DNA from: Owenia fusiformis | Taxonomy: Eukaryota > Annelida > Polychaeta > Sabellida > Oweniidae | NCBI GenBank assembly: GCA_903813345.2 | Contig: CAIIXF020000010.1 | Location: 15,308,181 to 15,372,180 of the forward strand | Length of the DNA stretch: 64,000 nt | Direction: 5' to 3' | Shown here: piece by piece, positions 8,096-25,702 of the stretch | Layout of the letters: each line of letters starts with the position of its first letter | How positions within the stretch are numbered: position 1 is the first letter of the stretch | Notes under the pieces: model-generated | The model's input: only the letters and a program-made list of their open reading frames with translations | The model's database searches: none | What the model was told of the DNA's origin: nothing | Translations under genes and position numbers: made by a program

Positions 8096-10152
8096 GTGAA
8101 TATATTGAAAATTATTGTTAAGTTAGATAGCATAATTAATTCTTTGATTGAACTTTCCATGTTAAGTTAGTGTGATTAATTCACGGGAAAACTCCCTCAT
8201 GGAACTTTTACTTTTATCCGTCCCTTGTTATTTTCTCCGAGGAAATGGGCCTTAAAGTGAGCCTACATGACATTCTGTCGTGTTATCCTCAACCGGGACA
8301 TATTTGTAGCTATTTTTATTTCTTATATCGGGATTAATTTGAAGCTTTTGGTTTTAACTTCGAAATTAATTAAAACTCAATCATTCCCGTGCAAACTATT
8401 CATGAAGCACGTTGCTTTAATCTTAAACAAACTTCAGCATTTGATTCAAACAATGGAATTTCTTTCTCACTTTATAGAAACAATTGAAACAATTCTTTTA
8501 AATCATTGCTCTTTTAAATCAAAGCCAAGATTAATTAAATTTCAATTCTGAATTTGCACAATTAGAATTAATTCAAGGGCAGGGTTTTCCAGTATTGGGA
8601 TCGAGCTTCGTGTGTGGACCCGGAGCCGTGACCATAGCGTGACTACACCGCATTTCAATCAATTCAGCTATTGTGCTTATAAGATTACAAATTCATACGT
8701 AAAGATATTTTAATATCTATGCAATCTTCCATTTAAATTTCAATAAAGTCAAAATTCCAAAAAGCCTTTGAAGATTGGTTTTTGGATTAAAAATGTTTCT
8801 ATTACATGATTTAAAATTGCTCTTTTCCTACACATAAACGGCCCCGAAGTCGTTCTGGGTGCAGCCTATCACTAAAATGTGAATGATCAAATGTTGCATA
8901 ATCTTTGCACATCTCGTGTACATAGGACAAATATATCAAAAACTTGTAATCTTTAATAGTAGGATATAACTGTCAGTTTTCCAATCAAACACTCCCTTCA
9001 AAAATTATTCCATTTGTTCATTCTTACTTTAATTAGTTGGTTTGAAATCCTTTGTTTGGCCGTCGAAGGCTTACTTTAATTAGTTGACCTTCATTGCATC
9101 ATTAATATGTCATTGCCTTAATTGTGCCGTGATTTCAATATCTATCTCACCTTTTACCCGTGAAATCATGAACAATACAAAATTATACCGTTTAATTGGA
9201 AAATCATTTTATTAGACTTATGTTCGCTAATATGTTTGTAAATCTGAAATTAGTTGTCATACTAATTACCACTTAATGGAAGTTCATTAGCTTAAACATT
9301 CTCAATTGTGTGTTTACTCCACAGCATTACTCCTTAAACGCTCAAGTATTGATTATATAAATTCTTGATTTTGGGGATAATTGTCTTTATATTCATTGAG
9401 TGTTGTTTTTATATTTTATACATTTTTCTAACTTTATAATAAAAACATCGATATGCATATATGCTACTTTAATTGTCTGTTTTGTGTAGGTTTATTGTAT
9501 TTGAAGAGCTCTGTAGGAATGCCCATTTAAATGTAAAATTCAATTATTAAAACCTATTGTCATAACTTCAAACATATCTTTACAACCCATCATTACATCA
9601 TAGCTCCCAGCTATTCAATTCATGTCCTGGATCCATACTATTCATCTATACAAATTGGGCCAAACCGTTACCTCACAAGTCCATTATTTAATGACGGCTT
9701 AGTAGCTATCAGCTTGCCATACACACACGCCATCTTTTAAACCCTTATATAGTTATTCATTCTCACTTGTACCAGTTGGCTAGCCATAATTATACGCCAT
9801 CTATCTAAGCTGGTGAAAATATGCACATGTTCATACACGCCATCTTTTATACTATTTAGTTATCTACTATTTATATACGTATGACATTGCACCTTATCAA
9901 TATTAATTAACATATTATAATGCATAATTAAGCCCTTACATTTAATTACAAACATAATTTAGCCCTTACAAAGTTAATATCCAGTTATCATTATCCACTG
10001 GGGTACCTTTCCAATCTATCCTTCCATATACGCATATACATACATAAGAATATTTTAAACAGTAAACTGTATATTTTGGCCACTAGAGGGCGCGGTTTAC
10101 TACACATACATGTAGCTGGCTATGTTAGAACAGAGACATATAAAACATATAT

Positions 10153-11458
10153 ATCGGGTGTCCCAAAAAAAACGTCCCGCTTTTTGAGCTCTTATAACTC
10201 TGCAAGATATTAACCAATTCATTTGAAATTTATCAGGGAGTAAGATAAGGATATTATCTATAAGTTATCAAAATATTAAATTAATCGGATGTACATTATG
10301 TGAGTATTACCAAATACAAGATAGAATAGCAAGAAATGTAATATCGGAGGACAACTCACTTAATTCACCTTATAATGTAGATTGATGAGCATCGCCAAAT
10401 ACATAAGTTTAACAGCATAAGATAAAAAGTTGGTACAGCAAAAGATCGACAACTCACTTATATGTTAAAGGAAAAAGAAAAACAAGATGTCGCAATTAAT
10501 ATGATCGTTATTCATCCGCAGATGTCAAGAAGATCATTTTCACTGATGAGAAGGACTTTTCTCTTGAAGTGCCCAAAAATCGTCAAAATGATCGGGTGTA
10601 TGGAAAGCGTAAACGTCAAATTCAACCATCACGTCTTTACCATGAAACTTCACGTTATCCAAAAAGATAATGGTTTCTGCAGGAGTATCCTGGAAGGGGA
10701 AGACGGACATTTATTTCATTAATACTGACAAAGCCAAAGTCAACAGCGAAAGCTATATTAAGTTATTAGATGAAAATCTGCTACCTGATTGTAGGAGGAT
10801 TTACCCTAGAAATGACTATGTGTTTCAAGATGGGGCCCCTTCCCACACAAGTGGGGTAACTCATGCGTATCTGGAGATATCCACCACAGCATTTATCAAA
10901 AAGGTTGAATGGCCTCCACAAAGTCCAGACTGTAATCCAATGGATTACTCTGTTTGGGATCCTCTAAATCAAAAAGTTAACAGTGGTATGAGGGATAATT
11001 TTACAGAACAAACATTAAAAGAGAGAATTAAGTGCGTCATGGCAGGAGATATCACAGAATGAAATCAAGAGCAGTATCTATGTATAGAAGAAACGACTTC
11101 GTTTAGTTGTGAAGGAAGATGGAGGCCACATTGAGCACAAGTTATAAGATAAGTGGGTTGTCGATCTTTTGCTGTACCAACTTTTTATCTTATGCTGTTT
11201 AACTTTTGTATTTGGCGATGCTCATCAATCTACATTATAAGGTGAAATAATTGAGTTATCCTCTGATATTACATTTCTTGCTATGCTATCTTGTATTTGG
11301 CGATACTCACATAATGTACATCCGATTAATTTAATATTTTTATAGCTTATAGATATTATCGTTCTCTTACTCCCTGATAAATTTCAAATGAATTGGTTAA
11401 TATCTTGCAGAGTTATAAGAGCTCAAAAAGCGGGACGTTTTTTTTGGGACACCCGATA
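10153..11458 (+). mobile_element. Tc1/mariner transposon with ~300-bp inverted termini
   Basis: TATCGGGTGTCCC at the left is mirrored by GGGACACCCGATA at the right. The match continues inward for roughly 300 bases, from the outer tip to about 10460 and from about 11150, with small differences. The inner TIR repeats a TATTTGGCGAT motif. The element is flanked by TA-rich DNA, as expected for TA target duplication, and encloses a broken transposase. It was inserted immediately downstream of the LTR element. Confidence 0.88.
10480..11062 (+). pseudogene. Broken Tc1/mariner transposase, DD37D type
   Basis: Three catalytic blocks remain: IFTDEKDFSLE (near 10535), FQDGAPSHTS (near 10828) and SPDCNPMDYSVW (near 10930). 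The second and third catalytic aspartates are 37 residues apart, which places it with the DD37D (maT-like) lineage. The frame breaks near 10662 in a run of A, where one missing base moves the reading from one frame to the next. The N-terminal DNA-binding half is not recognisable, so the gene is dead. It ends near 11062. Confidence 0.82.
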
Positions 11459-11824
11459 TATATAAAAAATGATTATAAAAACAGCCTATATATATATGTC
11501 TCTGGTTAGAATGAGAAATGATTTCCCAAAATATGATATAGTAAAAAAATTGTCTTCTGTATGAATTTGTTTCATAAAATTTTTTGAAGATCAAGGTTTG
11601 AAGATAAAAAGTCTATCTTAGACAGGCATAACTTAAAGTTTCATTTTCAAACTTACAAAGGGGGTATATTTCAAGTATATATTACTGTATTTGAAAAAGC
11701 AGAATAAATGAATTATAGGATGCAGTATTTGATATAATGTATGTTTTATTGATTTTTAAATTATAGGCTTTTAATGTATAAGACAAATATTAAACCTCAT
11801 CCACTCATGTTTTTCTAATTGCAG

Positions 11825-13640
11825 AATACAACACTAACAAACTTGAGTTGACACCATATCTTGCTGCAATTAACCTACTGAAAATAGAATATGAGAATGA
11901 TGCATCTCCTGAGGTCTACAGAATGCTCATAACTTTACTTCATGATTATAACCCCAAGCTTGGCTATGAGCATAGAAGACAGGTCAGTTACCAAGTAACC
12001 CTCCATTAGCCTAAGTACTCTGGCATGTCTGGGGATTTATTAAGTAGAATTTGGACATTAGATATTGAAACATCATCTTTTTAAAAAAAATTCATGTATA
12101 TACTGTTCTATAATTATATCAAAATACCGTATTAACCCTTGCAGAATTGTTTGTTCCAAAATTATATTTTATTTACAATCAACTTACTTACTGGATTGAT
12201 GAGTACTATCACTATCAGTTTAGATGTTAGTATATCTTAGACATGTATTATAAAAAATATTTGTAAAATCTAAACAAGGCATTAATATGCAAAATGTCAC
12301 CACCTGTCATTTGTTACAGACACCGATCACCATCCACAAAAAAGTTGGAAACTATAACAATATTTCAACACTTGTGGTTGTGACATAAAAATGATCTTTT
12401 TGTTAAAGCTCACAACAAAAAGCAGGTTAAACAAATAATAGAAAATTCTGTTTTGTTGCTAGACTGAAAAATACATCAAACTTCTCCTGAATGCCCGCAA
12501 TCCCGAGCTGTGCAGCTATTTGATCTGGTTACTACCTGAGCCAGTGAAATCAACAATTCCTGCATTCATACCCATGCATAGGCTTCCTACAAACATTGTG
12601 CTATCAAAGGTTCCAGTAAGGTGAATACAATAATTTAACATATTAACACAACTGCCACATCTGTTATTGAAAATAAAAAACATTTACATCTGGAAATTAT
12701 ACCTTAATACAATATATGTGTCTATTTTTTTGGTAACCAAGCAGGCATCATCTATGTTTCATTCTTCTAGATCTAACTTAGATTCTGACCGACTTGACTT
12801 ACTGAAAAACAGACTTTTGAAAGAGTTTTACTATCTATATTTTCCAGTGAGAGTGAAAGAAAACCAGCAGCAAAAGCAAAGTTTTACAACTTTACAAAGC
12901 CATCCATCAAAGCTTATGTTGCTGCTCAGGGTGTCCCAAATAGGATAATCACAACAAAAGATGGCAGCACAGCCATTATAAAGTCAGAGAGCTCCAGAAT
13001 AACAGGGAAAACTTCTACAGAGTCTTCTATGATTCAAATTCCGAGAATGGTGATAGTTAATGAATCAAGAAGCAGGGGAAAAGTTGTTTCTGCATCAATC
13101 AGTGGTAAGGAACCAAGTACAGCTACTGAGCAGAAAGGAGATAGCACAGCCATAGCTATGGAAGCCCTAAAATCCAAACTCCTAAATAAGAAAATAACTG
13201 ATATCAAAATAACAGTTGAGAATGCTAAGAGACAAGGTGGAAAACGTAAGACAGATGAAACAGACACAGCAAGTTCATATAGCAGTAAAAGACATTTGTC
13301 CTCTTTCCCATACTCTCAAGAATTAAGACTATTTGGTGATCCTGAATCTACATATTCCTCTCCTGGCACTACAGTTACACTGGCATCAGCAGTTGCTACC
13401 ATGACATCATCAACAGCTGTTGTGACATCACAAGGATCCTCTATAACATCACCAACAGCTACTGTTACATCAAGTAGTGTTGTCGTTGAAATGCTGAATG
13501 CTGGCCCTCTATTTAGTTGGCCTCAGACATGTCAGAATGATGCTTTAGACTGTCCATCGTATGACGCAGCCAGTCCATTAGAATCTCTTCACAAAATGGT
13601 GTCCAATCAACATGCATCTTCTAGTGATAATTCTCAATAG
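11825..13640 (+). CDS. Unrecognised host gene, last three exons
   Basis: Exons with consensus borders and matching phases: 11825-11982 (enters with two bases of a split codon, exits phase 0), 12463-12620 (exits phase 2) and 12848-13640 (stop 13638-13640). The first two encode an alpha-helical region, with LTPYLAAINLLKIEY and MLITLLHDYNPKLGYEHRRQ, then LNARNPELCSYLIWLLPEP. The last exon is Ser/Thr/Lys rich and probably disordered, with a basic patch (KRQGGKRKTDE) suggesting a nuclear protein. I do not recognise the family. The 5' part must lie upstream of the window or beyond the retrotransposon, which would then sit in its intron. The gene converges on SLC30A5. Confidence 0.75.
12277..12350 (+). 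repeat. Dispersed GCATTAA...TTGTTACAGA repeat, copy 1
   Basis: A ~70-base sequence running from AGGCATTAATATGC through CATTTGTTACAGACACCGA to CCACAAAAAAGT recurs at three other places in the window (22887, 27925, 35500). Here it lies in an intron of the unrecognised gene. The family is unassigned; it could be a SINE or MITE core. Confidence 0.7.
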
Positions 13641-15340
13641 TTGTCATTACAAGATTCAGAGAATTTTAGAATAAACCATACAAATGTTACCAATGATGTC
13701 TGAGATTACATGTAAAAAGAACACAAAATGCCTGTAGGCTATAAATTCATACTGAAAAGCACCAAAATGTGATAAAAGTATAATGACGGAAGGTCCAACA
13801 ATAACTTAAAAAACCTTAAGGATGATTTGATGAGTGGATGACATGGTGATTCGCTGATGTAGGTAAAGACTCTTCAATACATCACATATGAGGCAAATGA
13901 ATATTGATATTACATCAAAAATCATTAACTGAACAGATATTTGGGAAATAGAATTAACATAAATTGTTTAATTTAATAAATAAATACTGTACATATGTTA
14001 TATTTCTTTCTATACAAAATCAGTTTTAAGCTACTGATGATTTTTCTTGTAACAAGTTGCTTCTTGTTTGGATAATAAGCACACTGTACAGCAAAGCATT
14101 GCTATGCAAAACTAAAATATTTCATTATTGAAAAATGGCATACTGGACTGGTAATCAGACTATTACACATAGTATGTTAAGCTTCCATTGATAAGATTAA
14201 GATATATACAGCTACTGGTAGCTTGATTACAAATACTACTACTAGGCATTGTTGATTCATTTCACTAACATGTTTCAGCTAATTTGACAGCTGGGATTTG
14301 AATTTAAATTGACTAAGATAATGAATTAACATTCATTTGAAAGAACTGCCAAATTCTAGAGTTTATACCCAAAATGATAGAAAATGAAGATAGATATATA
14401 GGCCTATGCCTATTTCAAAAAATATTTCAATCACTAAATAGAGTATGTAAATTGTGCAGAATCAAAAAGTAGTCTCATTAAATACTAATTGATAGTAATT
14501 TCAATGAGATTTTAACATTTAAGAGCCATTTTCAGTAATATTGATCCTAAATTACCCCAAAATATTTTTGATCCATAACAATTTGAACAACATCAATAAA
14601 CCTCTTTTTCTATAATAATCGAAAATCATATGTCAAATAGAAAATGAATAAATTGTTTTTTAAGGCAATGGGATTTTCAGAAAAAGTTTGCACAAAATAG
14701 CACTTTTAAAAGTCTATTGATTGTGTGTTACAGATCATTATGCATTTAAAACATTTAGGTTATCTTAGATCAAGATAACATACATGTACACTGCCTTTTT
14801 TAATTGGCAAATGAATATCTTAAAATGTCAAATTAAAAAAAATAAGGATGCACTCCCGCAGAGCATAAGTGCTTAATTGCAGTCTGTCCATTCACTGTTC
14901 AAATCTCTTGTAATTGTACTGCTCTCCAAACAGTAAGGGTTTGGGTAATACATGCTAGTAGGTGGAGTGATTACAAACAATAAGTAACACACAATACAAG
15001 TCATGATTTATACATAGTGTATAGATCAACTTGTTATCATTCTAAATGATCTACTTAGTCCATACAGTAAAACTTGTTTAAGTATTACTGAACTTAATAA
15101 GCTCCACGGTCCACATGGAATGGCATTCGACCATTAAATCATAATGATATGAAATAAAGACTAAGTCACAACAATAACATCATGCTTAGAGCTGTTTTCT
15201 TTAGGGATGTGTTCCCATATGTAAGTATAACTGTAGATCATAGTGCAGAGCACTATGTCATTTCAGCTCTGGGAGTTTTTTGGTATCATCATAGGATGTC
15301 TAAATAATCACTTTAGTAACACTGTATCAAATCCACCATA
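13641..15340. other. Gap between convergent genes, likely 3' UTRs
   Basis: No coding exon is seen. The stretch is AT-rich and separates the stop codons of the upstream (+) gene and SLC30A5 (-). AATAAATAAA near 13974 on the + strand could be the polyadenylation signal of the upstream gene. Confidence 0.6.
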
Positions 15341-23119
<7,779 letters not shown>

Positions 23120-23443
23120 TGTATTCTATTATACTTAATCCTTGATTGTAGGCAATCCTAAGTTATCACATTTCTAAAATAAATGCCAATCATTAATGCA
23201 TTTTGATGCAGGAAATCAAATTTCAAATACAAGGCTAGGTAGTTAAGAGGTTTTGTTGGGATATTTAATTTATTGATAACTCAATCTGTTAATTCAGGAC
23301 AATTGTCCTTGATATGCCCACATTTATCCATTTTGTCAAAAAGAGTAAATATTAAATTACTGATATAAAAAAATGGATCAGAATCTCCCATTAACTTAGT
23401 GGTTTGCCTCTTAATTATTTATCGACCAACTTGGAAAATCACT

Positions 23444-24303
23444 TATGACTTATGGGCTTAGGGAAATATGCTCCCATTCCAGCTATATATGGAGATATAG
23501 GCTGGATACCACCATGTGTTAGGCACCATGTTGAAATGGTTCATTTATTCATCCGACTTAGTAGAATGCCAAGAACAAGGATTACTCGAAGAATATTTGA
23601 CTTTGACTATGCCAATGCTGAAAAAGGCCATAGAGGATGGTGTAAAGAGGTCAAAGATATATTTAAAAATTCTAACCTGTTAGACCTCTATAATGAACGT
23701 TTCTTTAAGAATTCAAGTGAAAGGTCAACATTAAAAACTGTAAAAGATTCTGAAATGAATCGCTTTATACATAAATGGACAGCTCAAATAACTACAATGC
23801 CAAAGTTACGTACATATGAGTTAATTAAAGACAATTTTGGTACAGAGGATTATATAAAATTATTTTTATCAAGGAATCAAAGATCTGTTATTGCTAGAAC
23901 TCGGTCAGGTACTCTTCACCTGAACATAGAAACTGGTCGCTATAAAGGCCTTGCTGTTGAACAAAGACTCTGTGAGGCATGTAAATGTGGACATATAGAA
24001 ACTGAGAAACATTTTCTTCTAGAATGCTCTTGTTACAAAGATTTGAGAAAAACTATAATAAGACCCCCTATGGTTCATGATAATCAAGATTTACTGAAAC
24101 ATCTTCTTTCAAATAAAAATTGTGTAAAACTTACAGCAAAATTTATAATGTCAGCACTTGAAAAACGACAAAAAATTGTATAAATAACACACTGTAATTA
24201 CATGTATATGTATTTGTATAGTGCCTCATAAGCCTGATAAGGCTGGGTGCCGATTAAGGTGCGTGGCACTTAAATAAATAAATAAATAAATAAATATGAC
24301 TTA
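23444..24303 (+). mobile_element. 5'-truncated LINE with 9-bp target duplications
   Basis: The insertion body is 23453-24294. TATGACTTA flanks it on both sides (23444-23452 and 24295-24303). It contains an intact C-terminal ORF followed by a short 3' UTR and a (TAAA)n tail at about 24272-24294. Truncated 5' end, microsatellite tail and target duplication are the hallmarks of target-primed reverse transcription. Confidence 0.9.
23453..24183 (+). pseudogene. C-terminal remnant of a non-LTR retrotransposon ORF2
   Basis: The frame is open from the insertion point to TAA at 24181-24183 (about 242 residues). The region downstream of the RT domain is present, including a Cys/His cluster (CEACKCGHIETEKHFLLECSCY) typical of the C-terminal part of CR1/L2/Jockey-like proteins. 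The RT catalytic core is absent because of 5' truncation, so it cannot act alone. The open frame indicates a young copy. Confidence 0.8.
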
Positions 24304-24892
24304 AATATACTTTATTTTTCAAAATGTGAGTATATTTACCAACATGGTAAAATATGTCATATTTGAACTGCACCACTTATAGAGAAAGCCCATGGTACTT
24401 TTTACGATATACCAAATTAGAAGTACAAGCCACAAAGAATACATGTAAATAAGCATTCATATATTTCACATGAATGGTACTACATTTGATACATATTTCT
24501 GAAATGGTTCGAAAAAGTATGACAGATATTCAGATATTTGAACTGAGAATTTTCCATGTCCAGCAGCAGCAAAGTAGGAGCGTCCCACAAGAGGGAGATG
24601 ATGATCAATAGACTGAATTCTCAAGATATTCAGTCTATTGGATATAGACTAAGTCAGGGCCAGGCAACTTGGATATCTCGACTCGAGGAGTTTGCTGCAT
24701 TTTCTTGTTGAGAACAATTCTACACTGGGTAGAGCCCAGGGTAGAGCCCATGCACTGGGCACTGGGTAAGCATTGCTATACAATTTTCAAGTCTTTGATT
24801 AGCTTACCTAGACTTTTACATGGAAATCACCAAATGAAAATCTCAAAATATTTTCATGTTTTGGAAAAAACAAATGAAAAAATAGCACTAGA

Positions 24893-25292
24893 GGCAATCT
24901 GCGCGAGATTCCATTTTTTGGTTCGGTTTTTAGCGCATGCGCGTTAAATCCAGCAATTTAATTGGTTCAAATTATTATCACGCATGCGCAATTAATAACT
25001 TAATAAGAACATTTAATTTGAGATAGATGTCACTTACGGTCATTATTTCACAGCAGTCCCTACCCACAATGCACCATATACTATGGGAATATTTTTGTTT
25101 AGTGTCAAAACAAAAAGTATACACCCAAAACAAATGTTATGACATAATATCAACCTGCCCCGGATTTGTAGACGTGTGTTGTACAAACTTAAACCGAACC
25201 GATGACAGAAAAGCACTTTGAATCATCGGAAGGAAATACTTCCTTTAATGAAAAACCGAACCAAGTAAAAACCGAATCTCGCGCAGATTGCC
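24893..25292. mobile_element. ~400-bp MITE upstream of MRPL40
   Basis: GGCAATCTGCGCGAGATTC at the left is mirrored by GAATCTCGCGCAGATTGCC at the right, with GGTTCGGTTTTT inside both arms. The interior holds two GCGCATGCGC-type palindromes and no ORF of transposase type. Confidence 0.82.
24933..24990. promoter_or_regulatory. Two NRF-1-like palindromes inside the MITE
   Basis: GCGCATGCGC at 24933-24942 and CGCATGCGCA at 24981-24990 match the consensus of NRF-1, a known regulator of nuclear genes for mitochondrial proteins. They lie about 0.7 kb upstream of the MRPL40 ATG. Use by MRPL40 is inference. Confidence 0.4.
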
Positions 25293-25702
25293 CCGACTCA
25301 AAAATAGCCACGTCACATGATTGAAAATCGACATTCAGTGTGACCTGGTGGTAAAGAATCACGACTAAATCTGTTCAATGTGTTATGTTTTAGTACTCTT
25401 ATTAAAATTTACCTGTTAACCAATCAACTGCGCTAGTTATTCACAAAAATAAAGAGATTTTAAAATTAATTTTATTCCGGAAGTGCTTTCATTTTGTTTA
25501 TGTCTGCTACCACAGTACAGAACCCACTTATTGCAGCTTTATTTGAAATGAATTCAGGGCAAAATTTCTGATTTGAACTGGAAAAATGATTTGAAAACAT
25601 CAATAACCATTCCAATTTTATGTGTGAATCTCCGTCTATTTGTGATTTACAATTTGATTGACCGGATATGTTATTTGAAACAGTGATGCTAGTTCCACAA
25701 AA

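Larger units (their letters stand above)
1..10104 (+). mobile_element. Ty3/gypsy-type LTR retrotransposon, 5' end cut by window
   Basis: The first 117 bases of the window are repeated without a visible difference at 9988-10104, so they are the ends of the 5' and 3' LTRs. Between them, in order, lie a tRNA-Leu primer binding site, gag, a frameshifted pol (protease, reverse transcriptase, RNase H, integrase), a third zinc-finger ORF and a polypurine tract. That order, with integrase last, defines Ty3/gypsy (Metaviridae). The long ORFs are intact and the LTR ends agree, which suggests a recent insertion. The next host exon downstream (11825) is on the same strand, so the element probably sits in sense orientation in an intron of that gene or just upstream of it. 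Target-site duplication cannot be checked because the 5' LTR start lies outside. Confidence 0.95.
7559..10104 (+). repeat. 3' LTR, about 2.5 kb
   Basis: It starts TGTAAAAACCC right after the polypurine tract and ends TACTACA, so TG...CA ends are present. The length of 2546 bases is very long for a gypsy-type LTR. It contains a TATA box near 7873, an ATG-containing mini-exon with a splice donor (8069-8095), AATAAA signals near 8741 and an AATAAAA-like signal near 9437. Short repeats of an ACACGCCATCTTTTA-like motif occur near 9726 and 9836. No other coding potential is apparent. Confidence 0.92.
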
